Counted from the first letter of the stretch, positions 42,666 to 51,698 are shown. The stretch: 59,325 bases of DNA from Solirubrobacterales bacterium (GCA_027449125.1 DAIDME010000033.1:1-59325), one strand, 5' to 3'. Translations and numbers: made by a program. The notes: generated by a model from the letters alone, not told the origin.

Positions 42666-44768
42666 TCACGCCCCCAACAGGTTGTGGACGACGAGATCGA
42701 TCAGCTTTATGCCGATGAACGGCGCCACCAGCCCGCCGAGTCCGTAGATCAGCAGGTTGCGGCGCAAAAGCGCGCTCGCGCCGACCGGACGGTAGGAGAC
42801 CCCGCGCAGCGAGATCGGGATCAGAAGCGGGATCACGATCGCGTTGAAGACGATCGCGGAGATCACCGCTGAGCGTGGGTTGCCCAGGTTCATCACGTTG
42901 AGCACGCTCAGCGGCCCCTTGCCGCCGCGCACCGTGGCATAGGTGGAGAGGAAGATCGCCGGCAGGATCGCGAAGTACTTGGCCACGTCGTTGGCGATGC
43001 TGAAGGTGGTGAGCGCACCGCGGGTGATGAGCAGCTGCTTGCCGACCTCGACGATCTCGATCAGCTTCGTCGGGTTGGAGTCGAGGTCGACCATGTTGCC
43101 CGCCTCGCGCGCCGCCTGGGTGCCGGTGTTCATCGCCACGCCGACATCGGCCTGCGCCAGCGCGGGCGCGTCATTGGTGCCGTCGCCGGTCATCGCGACC
43201 ATCCGCCCGGCGGCCTGCTGCTCGCGGATCAGCTCGAGCTTCTTCTCCGGGGTGGCCTCGGCGAGGAAGTCATCGACCCCGGCCTCCTCGGCGATCTTGC
43301 GCGCCGTCAGGCGGTTGTCGCCGGTGATCATGATCGTGCGGATGCCCATCGCGCGCAGCTGCTCGAAGCGCTGGGCCATCCCCTCCTTGACGGTGTCCTT
43401 GAGGTAGACGACGCCGAGCACCTGGTTGTCGCGCGCGACAGCGAGCGGCGTGCCGCCCTCGCCGGCGATGCGGTCGAGCGTCTGGCGCAGCTCCACTGGT
43501 GGCTGGCCACCGTCGCCCTGGACCATCGCGATCACAGCGTCACCGGCCCCTTTGCGCAGGCGCCTGCCGTCGACGTCCACACCGCTCATCCGGGTCTGCG
43601 CGGTGAACGGCACGAACTCGGCGTGCATCTGCGTGAGGTCGTGCTCACGGATGCCGTAGCGCTTGGCGAGCACGACGATCGACCGGCCCTCCGGCGTCTC
43701 GTCGGCCAGCGACGCCAGCTGCGCAACCTCCGCCAGCTCGGCCTCGTCGACACCGGGCATCGGCACGAACTCGGACGCCAGCCTGTTGCCGATCGTGATT
43801 GTGCCGGTCTTGTCCAGCAGCAGCACATCGACGTCGCCCGAGGCCTCCACCGCGCGCCCCGACAGCGCCAGCACGTTGCGGCGCACCAGCCGGTCCATGC
43901 CGGCGATGCCGATCGCGGACAGGAGCGCCCCGATGGTGGTCGGGATCAGCGCCACCAGCAGGCTGATCAGCGTCGTGTCGGAGATGTTGGTGCCGGCGAA
44001 CAGGCCGAACGGTCGCAGCGTCGCGACGACGATCATGAAGATCAGCGTCAGCCCGGACAGCAGGATCCCGAGCGCGATCTCGTTGGGGGTCTTGCGCCGC
44101 TGCGCGCCCTCGACAAGGGCGATCATGCGGTCCAGGAACGACTGGCCCGGCTCCTGCGTGATCTCGACGACGATGCGGTCGCTCAGCACGCGCGTGCCGC
44201 CGGTCACGGCGCTGCGGTCGCCGCCGGACTCGCGGATCACCGGCGCCGACTCGCCGGTGATCGCCGACTCGTCGACCGAGGCAATGCCCTCGACCACCGT
44301 GCCGTCTCCGGGGATCAACTCACCGGCCACGACCACCACGCGGTCGCCGCGGCGCAGCTCCTCGGCGCGGCGGGTTGTGCCGTCCTCCATCGTCGCGACC
44401 GTCTGCTGGCGCATCGAGCGCAGCGTGTCGGCCTGGGCGCGGCCGCGCCCCTCGGCGAAGGCCTCCGCGAGGTTGGCGAAGATCACCGTCAGCCACAGCC
44501 ACACGGAGATCGTGAACGTGTACCAGGCCGGGTCGTGGCCGCCGAGCGCCGGCGCGCCGAAGACCTGCGCGATCCAGGTGCCGGTGGTGATCGCGGCGCC
44601 GACCTCGACCACGAACATGACCGGGTTTCGCACCTGCACGCGCGGGTCGAGCTTGACGACGCTGTCAAGCAGAGCCCGCCGGGCTATGTCGCCGCGCAGA
44701 ACCGACGCTGCCTGGCGGCGCGCGGGTGCCGGATCGCCGGCCGCCGCGCTGGGAGTGGTGGTGCTCAT
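42666..44768 (-). CDS. kdpB: Potassium-transporting P-type ATPase, catalytic subunit KdpB
   Basis: This 700-residue P-type ATPase subunit hydrolyses ATP to power high-affinity potassium uptake through KdpA. It has the phosphorylation motif DKTGT with D319, the actuator motif TGES, the hinge [16 protein letters not shown], and the KdpB-typical [10 protein letters not shown] at the first membrane helix. KdpB is complete and of usual length (about 680-700). In this locus it comes after kdpC rather than between kdpA and kdpC. A 54-bp gap separates it from kdpC, and kdpD follows 12 bp downstream. Confidence 0.97.
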   Translation of the reverse strand: MSTTTPSAAAGDPAPARRQAASVLRGDIARRALLDSVVKLDPRVQVRNPVMFVVEVGAAITTGTWIAQVFGAPALGGHDPAWYTFTISVWLWLTVIFANLAEAFAEGRGRAQADTLRSMRQQTVATMEDGTTRRAEELRRGDRVVVVAGELIPGDGTVVEGIASVDESAITGESAPVIRESGGDRSAVTGGTRVLSDRIVVEITQEPGQSFLDRMIALVEGAQRRKTPNEIALGILLSGLTLIFMIVVATLRPFGLFAGTNISDTTLISLLVALIPTTIGALLSAIGIAGMDRLVRRNVLALSGRAVEASGDVDVLLLDKTGTITIGNRLASEFVPMPGVDEAELAEVAQLASLADETPEGRSIVVLAKRYGIREHDLTQMHAEFVPFTAQTRMSGVDVDGRRLRKGAGDAVIAMVQGDGGQPPVELRQTLDRIAGEGGTPLAVARDNQVLGVVYLKDTVKEGMAQRFEQLRAMGIRTIMITGDNRLTARKIAEEAGVDDFLAEATPEKKLELIREQQAAGRMVAMTGDGTNDAPALAQADVGVAMNTGTQAAREAGNMVDLDSNPTKLIEIVEVGKQLLITRGALTTFSIANDVAKYFAILPAIFLSTYATVRGGKGPLSVLNVMNLGNPRSAVISAIVFNAIVIPLLIPISLRGVSYRPVGASALLRRNLLIYGLGGLVAPFIGIKLIDLVVHNLLGA

Positions 44769-44822
44769 CGATCTGTCCTCATAGTGTCGTTTGGACTCAA
44801 GCGGTGGTGTGGGGAGCGGTGC

Positions 44823-45476
44823 TCACAGACGGTCAAGGGCAAGGTTGAGCTCGAGCACGTCGACCGACGGCTCACCGAGGAAGCCGAGTGCGCGCCCGAT
44901 CGTGTATCGCCTGACAAGCGCGTCCACCGTCGCGAGCGGCAGGTGGCGCACCGCCGCCACGCGGTATGCCTGAATGCGGGCGTTGGCCACCGAGATGTCG
45001 GGGTCGACGCCCGAGGCCGAGGTGTCGGCGGCATCCACCGGCACCTTCGCGGCGGTCAGCCCGCCCGGGTAGTAGCGGCCGTTGAGCGCGATGTAGGCGG
45101 CGATGTTGGCCGCGATCGCCTTCTCGGTGACGATGCTGTTGGGCCCGTAGTTGGCAAAGGACGTGGCCGCATCGTTATCGGCCGGCGTCGTGCCAGACGG
45201 GCGCGTCTGGAAGTAGCGCGGGTCGGGGCGGGTGACCGGCACGCCGTGCGAGTACTCCGGCTTGCCGTCCTTGTAGACCTGCAGCGCGAAGTTCTGCCCG
45301 ATCAGCTTGGAGCCGACCAGCTTTCCGTGGACGTGCACCAGCTCGCCACCGGCCTGTGAGCGGAAGGCGAGCTGGCCGATCCCGGTCACCACCAGCGGAT
45401 AGGCAACGCCCAGCAGCAGCGTGAAGACGAGCATCGCCAGCAGCGCACGCAGAAGCTCTTTGCGTAGCAGTGTCAT
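44823..45476 (-). CDS. kdpC: Potassium-transporting ATPase subunit KdpC
   Basis: This 217-residue subunit has one N-terminal membrane helix (LLRALLAMLVFTLLLGVAYPLVVTGIGQL) and the KdpC periplasmic domain (GSKLIGQNF, YFQTRPSGTTPADNDAATS, and the C-terminal VDALVRRYTIGRALGFLGEP with LELNLALDRL). It stabilises the KdpFABC complex and raises its affinity for potassium. The ATG at 45476 has GGGAGG upstream at suitable spacing, and it follows kdpA by 20 bp. Its position between kdpA and kdpB differs from the common FABC order. Confidence 0.95.
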   Translation of the reverse strand: MTLLRKELLRALLAMLVFTLLLGVAYPLVVTGIGQLAFRSQAGGELVHVHGKLVGSKLIGQNFALQVYKDGKPEYSHGVPVTRPDPRYFQTRPSGTTPADNDAATSFANYGPNSIVTEKAIAANIAAYIALNGRYYPGGLTAAKVPVDAADTSASGVDPDISVANARIQAYRVAAVRHLPLATVDALVRRYTIGRALGFLGEPSVDVLELNLALDRL

Positions 45477-45496
45477 CGCAGGAGCCTCCCGTCCTT

Positions 45497-47296
45497 TCAG
45501 TAGAGGTGTCCGGTCAGGCCCTGCACGATCGGTCCGAGCAGCAGGGCGGGGAAGAAGGTGAGCGCGCCGACGAGCACGATCACACCGATCAAGAGCACCA
45601 CGAAGGTGGCGTTGTCGGTGCGCATGGTGCCGAGCCCGGCGGGGCTCACGCGCTTGTTGACGAGCATGCCGGCGACCGCCAGCGTGAACAGGATCGGCGC
45701 GTAACGAGCGAACAGCATCGTGAAGCCGCCGAGCAGGTCGGCGAAGGTGATCCCGTGCGAGCCGACGCTGCCCGCGGCGGGCTGCACGAAGCCCGTGTAG
45801 CCCGCGAACGCCGAGCCGTTGTTGTTGGCCTGGCTCAGATACGCGTAAAAGGTCTCGCTGAAGGCCTGCGGCCCGGCCGCAACGGCCGTGTCGATCGACG
45901 CGCGCCCCGCGCTCGACGCGGTCGCAAGCGCCGTTGAGAAGAGCGCGGAGAGCGGTGTTATCAGGATCCCGAGCGCCACCAGCTTGATCTCGCGCGCCTC
46001 GACCTTCTTGCCGATGTACTCGGGCGTGCGCCCGACCATCAGCCCGCCGAGGAAGACCGCGAGCAGCACGTAGAAGAGCATCGAATAGAGCCCCGAGCCG
46101 ACGCCGCCGAAGATCACCTCCGACGAGCTCAGGTTGGCGAACGGGACCGCGCCGCCGATCCCGGTGAAGGACTCGAGCGCGCTGTTGACAGCGCCGCACG
46201 AAGTCACGGTCGTGACCACGTTGAAGAGCGCCGAGCCGGCGATCCCGAAGCGCTGCTCCTTGCCCTCCAGGTTGCCGCCGGTGGTGCCGGCCCGCACGGC
46301 GGTGTGCAGCCCGGCGGCGTGCTGGGCGGGCGAGCCGTGGGCCTCGGCGATGTAGCAGACGGCCGCCGCGCCCAGGAACATCACCATCATCGTCGCGTAG
46401 ATCGCATAGCCCTGGCGGCGGTTGCCGGCCATGCGCCCGTAGGTGAAGACGAGCGCCGCCGGGATCAGCAGCACCGCCAGCATCTCCACGAAGTTGGTGA
46501 AGCCCGTCGGGTTCTCGAACGGGTGCGCGGAGTTGGTGTTGAAGAAGCCGCCGCCGTTTGTGCCGACCAGCTTGATCGCCTCCTGCGAGGCGACCGGCCC
46601 CATCGCCAGGGTCTGCGCGATGTGGGTGATGCCGGTGAAGGTCAGGTAGCGCGAGAAGTTCTGGATCACCCCTTGCGAGAGCAGAACCAGCGCGACCAGC
46701 AGCGACAGCGGCAGGAGCACGTAGAGGACCGTGCGCACCAGGTCCTGCCAGAAGTTGCCGATGCTGTGCGCCTGCGCGGAGTCGCGCTCACCGGCGGCGA
46801 CGTGCGTGACGATCCCGCGGATCAGGGCCACGGCCACGACGATGCCGACGGCGGCGGAGACGAAGTTCTGGACCGCGAGCCCCGCCATCTGGCTGAAGTA
46901 GCTCATCGTCGTCTCGCCGCCGTAGTACTGCCAGTTGGTGTTGGTCAGAAACGACGAGACCGTGTTGAACGCGACGTTCCAGGGCATCGAGTGGTAGCCC
47001 ATCGGGTTGAGGCCCGTGAAGCTCCACAGCGTCTGCGTGCGCAGGATGAGATACAGAAGCAGCCAGCCGACCAGCGAGAAGGCGATCAGGCTGGTGGCGT
47101 AGCGCTTCCAGTCCTGGCCGCGGTCGACGCGCACGCCGATCGCCCGGTAGAGCAGCCGCTCGGGGCCGCCCAGCAGCGGGTCCATGAAGGTCCGCTGGCC
47201 CGTGTAGACGGCAGCCATGTAACGCCCCAGCGGCAGCGCCAGCGCCGTCAGCACCAGCGCGAAGACGAAGATCAGCCCCCAGCCGTAGACGGTCAT
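45497..47296 (-). CDS. kdpA: Potassium-transporting ATPase, channel-like subunit KdpA
   Basis: This 599-residue membrane protein selects and conducts potassium. It has about ten hydrophobic segments and four pore-loop repeats; TNTNWQYYGGE, VGTNGGGFFNTNSAHPFENP, TVTSCGAVNSALESFTG and NNGSAFAGY are recognisable selectivity-filter regions. Length and N-terminus (LPLGRYMAAVYTG) are normal. Its ATG abuts the kdpF stop (TAGATG), and kdpC follows by 20 bp. Confidence 0.97.
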   Translation of the reverse strand: MTVYGWGLIFVFALVLTALALPLGRYMAAVYTGQRTFMDPLLGGPERLLYRAIGVRVDRGQDWKRYATSLIAFSLVGWLLLYLILRTQTLWSFTGLNPMGYHSMPWNVAFNTVSSFLTNTNWQYYGGETTMSYFSQMAGLAVQNFVSAAVGIVVAVALIRGIVTHVAAGERDSAQAHSIGNFWQDLVRTVLYVLLPLSLLVALVLLSQGVIQNFSRYLTFTGITHIAQTLAMGPVASQEAIKLVGTNGGGFFNTNSAHPFENPTGFTNFVEMLAVLLIPAALVFTYGRMAGNRRQGYAIYATMMVMFLGAAAVCYIAEAHGSPAQHAAGLHTAVRAGTTGGNLEGKEQRFGIAGSALFNVVTTVTSCGAVNSALESFTGIGGAVPFANLSSSEVIFGGVGSGLYSMLFYVLLAVFLGGLMVGRTPEYIGKKVEAREIKLVALGILITPLSALFSTALATASSAGRASIDTAVAAGPQAFSETFYAYLSQANNNGSAFAGYTGFVQPAAGSVGSHGITFADLLGGFTMLFARYAPILFTLAVAGMLVNKRVSPAGLGTMRTDNATFVVLLIGVIVLVGALTFFPALLLGPIVQGLTGHLY

Positions 47297-47401
47297 CTAG
47301 AACTTCTCCCCGCGCAAGAGCGCGTAGAGCAGGTAGGCGCAGACGAGCACGGAGACGACGAGGCCGAAGAGGTCTCCGCCGGAGATGGCAGCGATGACCA
47401 T
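47297..47401 (-). CDS. kdpF: KdpF, small single-helix subunit
   Basis: This 34-residue peptide has one membrane helix (LFGLVVSVLVCAYLLYALLRG) and the typical KdpF ending GEKF. KdpF stabilises the KdpFABC complex at the KdpA surface. It ends immediately before the kdpA ATG and starts 2 bp after the stop of another small membrane ORF. It is easily missed because of its size. Confidence 0.85.
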   Translation of the reverse strand: MVIAAISGGDLFGLVVSVLVCAYLLYALLRGEKF

Positions 47402-47403
47402 GG

Positions 47404-47493
47404 CTAGATCCGGTCGATCGCGTAGATCAGCGCGTAGAGCAGCGCGAACATCGCGACCCCGAGCGCAATTGCAAGAGCATCCATGCAAGCCAT
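47404..47493 (-). CDS. Tiny membrane peptide upstream of kdpF
   Basis: A 29-codon frame encodes MACMDALAIALGV followed by AMFALLYALIYAIDRI, a single hydrophobic helix ending in a charged DRI. It stops 2 bp before kdpF; start at ATG 47484 would give 26 residues. Small helical ORFs of this kind upstream of kdpF exist in other bacteria as far as I recall, so it may be an additional Kdp-complex or regulatory peptide. No Shine-Dalgarno sequence is obvious, which lowers confidence. Confidence 0.55.
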   Translation of the reverse strand: MACMDALAIALGVAMFALLYALIYAIDRI

Positions 47494-47536
47494 GATCGGG
47501 GTCGCGCCATGCCGGATCCGTGCAGGAGCCGAGCGC

Positions 47537-47557
47537 CTGCATACAGGTTTCATGCAG
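47537..47557. promoter_or_regulatory. Inverted repeat in the kdpF upstream region
   Basis: CTGCAT and ATGCAG are separated by nine bases, about 44 bp upstream of the first small kdp ORF. As KdpE is the expected activator of this promoter, the site is a candidate KdpE or repressor target. No clear core promoter was recognised. Confidence 0.35.
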
Positions 47558-47572
47558 ACGGCGCGCACCCCT

Positions 47573-47602
47573 GGGGCCACCGGCCCGCTGGCCGGTGGCC
47601 CC
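47573..47602 (-). terminator. Terminator-like hairpin after kdpE
   Basis: Thirteen perfectly paired bases (GGGGCCACCGGCC) enclose a CGCT loop (AGCG on the kdpE strand), 15 bp after the kdpE stop. It separates the sensor-regulator unit from the kdp structural operon. It shares the GGCC-CGCT-GGCC core with the hairpins at 19258 and 56748. Confidence 0.7.
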
Positions 47603-47617
47603 GCCCGGGGCTTCCCC

Positions 47618-48319
47618 TCAGGCGGCGAAGCGGTAGCCGACGCGCGGGTCCGTCTTGACGTAGCGCGGCGGGCCGTCAGGCGGCTCGATCTTGCGCCGCA
47701 GGTTGGCGATCTGCCCGCGCAGCACCTGCGTGTCCTCGCTGTAGGCGGCGCCCCAGACGGCGCGCAGGAGCTCCCGGTGGGTCACCAGCCGCCCGCGGTT
47801 TGTCGCCAGCACGCGCAGCAGGTCGAACTCGGTCGGGGTCAGGTGCACCTCCTCACCGTCGCGGCGCACCACCCGCGCGGCGAGGTCGAGCTCGAGCCCC
47901 TCCGCGCGGATCACGGGCTCCTCCGGCTCTGTGCCGGCGCGCCGCAGCGCCGCCTGCAGCCGTGCGATCAGCTCGCGCGGGCCGAACGGCTTGGTCACGT
48001 AGTCGTCGGCGCCGGCCTCGAGCGCCGCCACCTTCGCGTCCTCCTCGCCGACCGCGGAGAGCACGATGATCGGCATGCCACTCCACTCGCGCAGGCGGCG
48101 GCAGAGCTCCACGCCGTCAACGTCGGGCAGCACCAGGTCGAGAATCGCCGCGTCGGGGTTGTGCACGGCCGCGAGGTCCAGCGCCTGCTCGGCGCTGTCG
48201 GCCGGCAGCGCCTCGAAGCCCGCGTCGCGCAGGATCACGCGCAGCGCCCGCAGGATCTGGGACTCGTCGTCACAGACGAGCACCCGCGGGCGCTCGGCGG
48301 CGTGCGGGCGCTCGCTCAT
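47618..48319 (-). CDS. kdpE: KdpE-like response regulator (OmpR family)
   Basis: This 233-residue regulator has a receiver domain (about 10-125; acidic pocket CDDE, phospho-acceptor D in AILDLVLPDVDG, conserved K in VTKPFGPREL) and an OmpR-type winged helix (about 135-230; HLTPTEFDLLRVLATNRGRLVTHRELL, VLRGQIANLRRKIE, TDPRVGYRF). The GVGYRL-like ending and context identify KdpE, the activator of kdp transcription under potassium limitation. Its start overlaps the kinase stop by four bases. Confidence 0.92.
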   Translation of the reverse strand: MSERPHAAERPRVLVCDDESQILRALRVILRDAGFEALPADSAEQALDLAAVHNPDAAILDLVLPDVDGVELCRRLREWSGMPIIVLSAVGEEDAKVAALEAGADDYVTKPFGPRELIARLQAALRRAGTEPEEPVIRAEGLELDLAARVVRRDGEEVHLTPTEFDLLRVLATNRGRLVTHRELLRAVWGAAYSEDTQVLRGQIANLRRKIEPPDGPPRYVKTDPRVGYRFAA

Positions 48320-49683
48320 GACGGGAAGCTGACCACCAGGCTGGTCCCCTGCCCGGGCAGCGACTCGACCGCGATCGTCCCGCCGTTTGCCTCGACGAAG
48401 CCCTTGGCGATTGCCAGGCCCAGGCCGGAGCCTGGTGCGTGGCCGGCGGCGGCGCCCGAGCCGCGGTAGAACGGCTCGAAGATGCGCTCGTGCTCGCCCT
48501 CCGGGATACCGGGGCCGCGGTCTGAGACGCGCACCACCACGCGCCCGCCAACGCGCCTGGCGCTGACCCGCACCGGCTCCGGCGCCGAGTAGCGCAGCGC
48601 GTTCTCGAACAGGTTGGCGAAGACGCGCTCGAGCTGCGCGGCGTCGGCGGTCAGCGGCGGCGTATCCGGGTCGACCGCGAGCTGCACGTCGGCGCCCGCG
48701 TCGCCGAGGCCGTCCTGCGCGCCGAGCAGCACCTCCTCGATTGAGACGCTCTCGCGGCGGGGCTCGAGCCGGCCCGACTGCAGCCGCGAGAGATCGAAGA
48801 GCTTGTCGATCAGGAGGCCGAGCCGGGCGCCCTCGTCCACGACCGTGCCGCTCAGCTGCACACGCTCCTCGGCGCTGAGCGACTGCGATCCCAGCGCGTG
48901 ACCAGCCGCCACGATCGCCGTCAGTGGTGTGCGCAGATCGTGCGAGACGGCCCGCAGCAGCGCCGTGCCGAGCTCGTTGCTGCGCCGCAACGCAGCCGTC
49001 TCAACCGCCTCGGCCACCGCCTGATCGCGGTGCAGGGCGACCGCCACCAGCGCCGCGAGCGCGGGAACGACCTGGCCGTACAGGCGCTGGAGGGTCTCTC
49101 CGGGGGCGTCGCGGGGTACCAGCAGGGTCGCGAGCTGCCGGCCGGAGGCGTCGGTGAGCGGCAGCGCAAGCTGCCGCTCACCCCCGTCCCGGACCCCGAG
49201 CTCGACGGCCGCCGAGGGCAGCGCGAGCGCCTGTGCCAGGCGATTGGCGGTGGCGCGCAGCGCCGCCTCGGTGCGCTCGCCGGCGAGCAGCTCGCGCGCG
49301 AGCGTCGCCGCGAGATCGGCCTCGGCCCGGCGGCGCTCGGCCTCGACCGCGCGCCCGCGGGCGAGCTCGGCCATGGTCGCCACAACGACGGCGACCAGCA
49401 CGAAGGCCGCCAGCGCGACCCAGTTGCTGGAGTTGGCGATCGTGAAGCGCCCGACCGGCGGCAGGTGGAAGAAGTTGAAAGCGGCCGCACTGGCCAGCGA
49501 GGCCAGCAGGCCGAGCGCAAAACCCCAGTAGGCGGCGATCAAGAGCACCGCCGGCAGGTAGACCACGCCGAGCGAGACCGTGGGGGCGACCTGCTCCAGC
49601 GGGTAGATCGCGAGCGTCGCCAGCGCGACCGCGATGGCGGTCGTGAGCAGTCCGCTCCAGGCTGTCAGCCTCCGGTTGGGCAA
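48316..49683 (-). CDS. KdpD-like membrane histidine kinase lacking the N-terminal sensor
   Basis: This protein of about 455 residues begins directly with the DUF4118 four-helix membrane region of KdpD (VVYLPAVLLIAAYWGFALGLL, then AAAFNFFHLPPVGRFTI), then a GAF-like linker, HisKA (RAVSHDLRTPLTAI, phospho-accepting His) and HATPase (NLFENALRYS, DRGPGIPEGEHERIF, GSGLGLAIAKGF). The normal KdpD cytoplasmic sensor is missing and is encoded separately at 41493-42653. I place the start at TTG 49683, just before PNRRLTAWSGLL; the frame continues upstream without stop, so the start is uncertain. It shares a promoter region only 24 bp wide with the divergent pabB gene. Confidence 0.88.
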   Translation of the reverse strand: MPNRRLTAWSGLLTTAIAVALATLAIYPLEQVAPTVSLGVVYLPAVLLIAAYWGFALGLLASLASAAAFNFFHLPPVGRFTIANSSNWVALAAFVLVAVVVATMAELARGRAVEAERRRAEADLAATLARELLAGERTEAALRATANRLAQALALPSAAVELGVRDGGERQLALPLTDASGRQLATLLVPRDAPGETLQRLYGQVVPALAALVAVALHRDQAVAEAVETAALRRSNELGTALLRAVSHDLRTPLTAIVAAGHALGSQSLSAEERVQLSGTVVDEGARLGLLIDKLFDLSRLQSGRLEPRRESVSIEEVLLGAQDGLGDAGADVQLAVDPDTPPLTADAAQLERVFANLFENALRYSAPEPVRVSARRVGGRVVVRVSDRGPGIPEGEHERIFEPFYRGSGAAAGHAPGSGLGLAIAKGFVEANGGTIAVESLPGQGTSLVVSFPS

Positions 49684-49693
49684 CGCCTGCAAC

Positions 49694-49700
49694 GATAATT
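49694..49700. promoter_or_regulatory. Shared symmetrical -10 element for divergent pabB and kinase genes
   Basis: GATAATT reads as GATAAT on the plus strand, 8 nt before the pabB GTG (49708), and as AATTATC on the minus strand, 10 nt before the kinase TTG (49683). Both transcripts would be nearly leaderless. The start codons are 24 bp apart, so the two promoters must overlap. Confidence 0.45.
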
Positions 49701-49707
49701 CCCGAGC

Positions 49708-51087
49708 GTGACGCGAGCGACCCCGACCCAGATGAGCGAGTCGATGGCAACCGAGGCCGAGCTGCTGCGCGAGCGCCTGCCCTGGACCTGCGGCCCGGAG
49801 TCGGTGGTCGCCGCGCTGGCAGACGAGCCGTACCTCTGCTGCCTGTCGGGCGTGTGGGCCGGGGGCGGCGCGATCGTCGCCTGCGGACCGCTGCGAGTCG
49901 CCGGCCCGGCGCAGGACCCCTTCGCGCTGATCGACGACCTTCCCCTGGTCAGCCGCGACGGCGCCGATGCCTGGGGCGCGGTCGGCGGCGGCTGGTTCGG
50001 CTGGCTCGGATACCGGCTCGCCGCCCAGGTCGAGCGGGTGCCGCTGGTGGAGCTCCGGCCGGTACCGCTGGCGGACTTCCACCTCGCCTACTACGACCAC
50101 CTGCTGCACCGCGACGCCGGCGGCTCGTGGTGGTTTGAGGCGCTGGTGACGCCGGCGCGCGCGACGGCGCTGCGGGAACGGCTCGACCTCCTGCGCGCCC
50201 GCGTGGAAGCGGAGCTCGCGGTGCCATCCCGGCCGACCGCGGGACCGGGTCCGTTGCGGCTTGCGCGCGCGGTGGCGGCCGCGCACCTGCGGGCGGTCGC
50301 CGCCTGCCGCGAGCGGACCTGGGCCGGGGAGATCTACCAGGCCAACATCTGCCTGCGGCTCGAGGGCGAGTACGAGGGGACGGCGAGCGCGCTGCTGCGC
50401 AGCGCGCTCGTGCACGGGCGCGTGCCCCAGTACACGGCGGCCTTCGACACCCCTGGCGGCGGCATCCTCTCGCTCTCGCCCGAGCTCTTCCTGCGCCGCC
50501 AGGGCCGCCACGTCAGAAGCGGGCCGATCAAGGGCACCGCGCACCGCCCTGATGACCCCTCGCGCGCGGTGCTCTCACTCGAGCAGCTGCAGACCTCCGG
50601 CAAGGACGCGGCCGAGCACGTGATGATCGTCGATCTGACGCGCAACGACATCGGCCGGGTCTGCGAGTACGGGTCGGTGACGGCGCCGCGCCGGCCGACG
50701 GCCGAGGCGCACCCGGGGCTCTGGCACCTGGTCACGAGTGTCGAGGGCAGGTTGCGCGCCGGCACCGGCAACTCCGAGCTGGTGCGCGCGTGCTTTCCGC
50801 CGGGCTCGGTCACCGGGGCACCGAAGGTGCAGTCGCTGAAGGTGATAGCGGAGCTGGAGCCGGCCGGCCGCGAGGTCTACACCGGCGCGATCGGCTACGC
50901 GAGCCCGCTTGCGGGCCTCGAGCTGAACGTCGCGATCCGTACGCTCGAGCTCGCCCAGGGCCGCATCTGGCTGGGGGCTGGCGGCGGGATCGTCGCCGAC
51001 TCGGACCCGGCGGCCGAGCTGGAGGAGGCGCTGATCAAGGCCCGCCCGGTCGCGGCGGCGGTGGGCACGAGTGTGTTCGCCGAGTGA
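49708..51087 (+). CDS. pabB: Aminodeoxychorismate synthase component I
   Basis: This 459-residue enzyme converts chorismate and ammonia to 4-amino-4-deoxychorismate for folate synthesis. The PIKGT motif with K275 is the PabB nucleophile signature and distinguishes it from anthranilate synthase. Other chorismate-binding motifs are intact (EIYQANICLRL, LSLSPELFLRRQ, MIVDLTRNDIGRVC, CFPPGSVTGAPK, YTGAIGY, GAGGGIVADSDP). GTG 49708 fits a -10 box 8 nt upstream; ATG 49732 is an alternative. A pabC-like gene follows with a GTGA overlap. No glutaminase (pabA) is present nearby. Confidence 0.94.
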   Translation: MTRATPTQMSESMATEAELLRERLPWTCGPESVVAALADEPYLCCLSGVWAGGGAIVACGPLRVAGPAQDPFALIDDLPLVSRDGADAWGAVGGGWFGWLGYRLAAQVERVPLVELRPVPLADFHLAYYDHLLHRDAGGSWWFEALVTPARATALRERLDLLRARVEAELAVPSRPTAGPGPLRLARAVAAAHLRAVAACRERTWAGEIYQANICLRLEGEYEGTASALLRSALVHGRVPQYTAAFDTPGGGILSLSPELFLRRQGRHVRSGPIKGTAHRPDDPSRAVLSLEQLQTSGKDAAEHVMIVDLTRNDIGRVCEYGSVTAPRRPTAEAHPGLWHLVTSVEGRLRAGTGNSELVRACFPPGSVTGAPKVQSLKVIAELEPAGREVYTGAIGYASPLAGLELNVAIRTLELAQGRIWLGAGGGIVADSDPAAELEEALIKARPVAAAVGTSVFAE

Positions 51088-51698
51088 GGGTCGCGCCGCT
51101 GCGCCGCGCGCTCGATTACGGCGAGCGCCCCGACCCGGCGGCCGGCGTCTTCGAGACGCTGCTCGTGCGCGAACGCGGCGTGGTGCGCTACGACGCCCAC
51201 CGCGAGCGGATGAACGCGAGCGCCCGCGCGCTCTACGGCGTGGCGCCGCCGGTTGCTCCCACGCCGCCGCAGGTGCACCGTGACGGCGGCGCCCTGCGTC
51301 TGACCTTCGTGCCCGGCGCCGGGCTGAGCGTGCATGAACGGGCGCTGTCCGCCGACCCCGTCATGCGCGGGCTGGCGCCGTTTGAGCTGCCGGGCGGGCT
51401 GGGGCCGCACAAGTGGGCGGACCGCAGGCTGATCGACGCGCTCACGCGGGCCGCGGACGGGGCGCTCGTGCTGCTTGCCGATAGCGACGGGGCCGTGCTC
51501 GAGGCGAGCTGGGCCAGCGTCCTGATCGAGGAGCGCGGGCGCCTGATCGCGCCGCCCACCGACGGGCGGGCGCTGGCGGGCATCGGCCGTGCGAGGCTCG
51601 AATACGACGAGGAGCCGGTCGACCTCGACCGGCTCCTCGCTGCTGACGCCGTGGTCCTGACCTCGGCGCTGCGGGTTGTGTGGCTGGCTAACCGATAG
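51084..51698 (+). CDS. pabC: Aminodeoxychorismate lyase-like PLP enzyme (short)
   Basis: This 204-residue protein is a fold-type IV PLP enzyme, probably converting aminodeoxychorismate to p-aminobenzoate and pyruvate. The PLP lysine is in GLGPHKWADRRLI. The segments GVFETLLVRERGVVRYDAHRERM and VLEASWASVLIEERGRLIAPP are typical, but the usual LPGxTR near the C-terminus reads LAGIGR. It is about 60 residues shorter than most PabC proteins, missing part of the N-terminal domain around residues 60-80. The GTG start overlaps the pabB stop. Operon context strongly supports PabC. Confidence 0.85.
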   Translation: MRVAPLRRALDYGERPDPAAGVFETLLVRERGVVRYDAHRERMNASARALYGVAPPVAPTPPQVHRDGGALRLTFVPGAGLSVHERALSADPVMRGLAPFELPGGLGPHKWADRRLIDALTRAADGALVLLADSDGAVLEASWASVLIEERGRLIAPPTDGRALAGIGRARLEYDEEPVDLDRLLAADAVVLTSALRVVWLANR

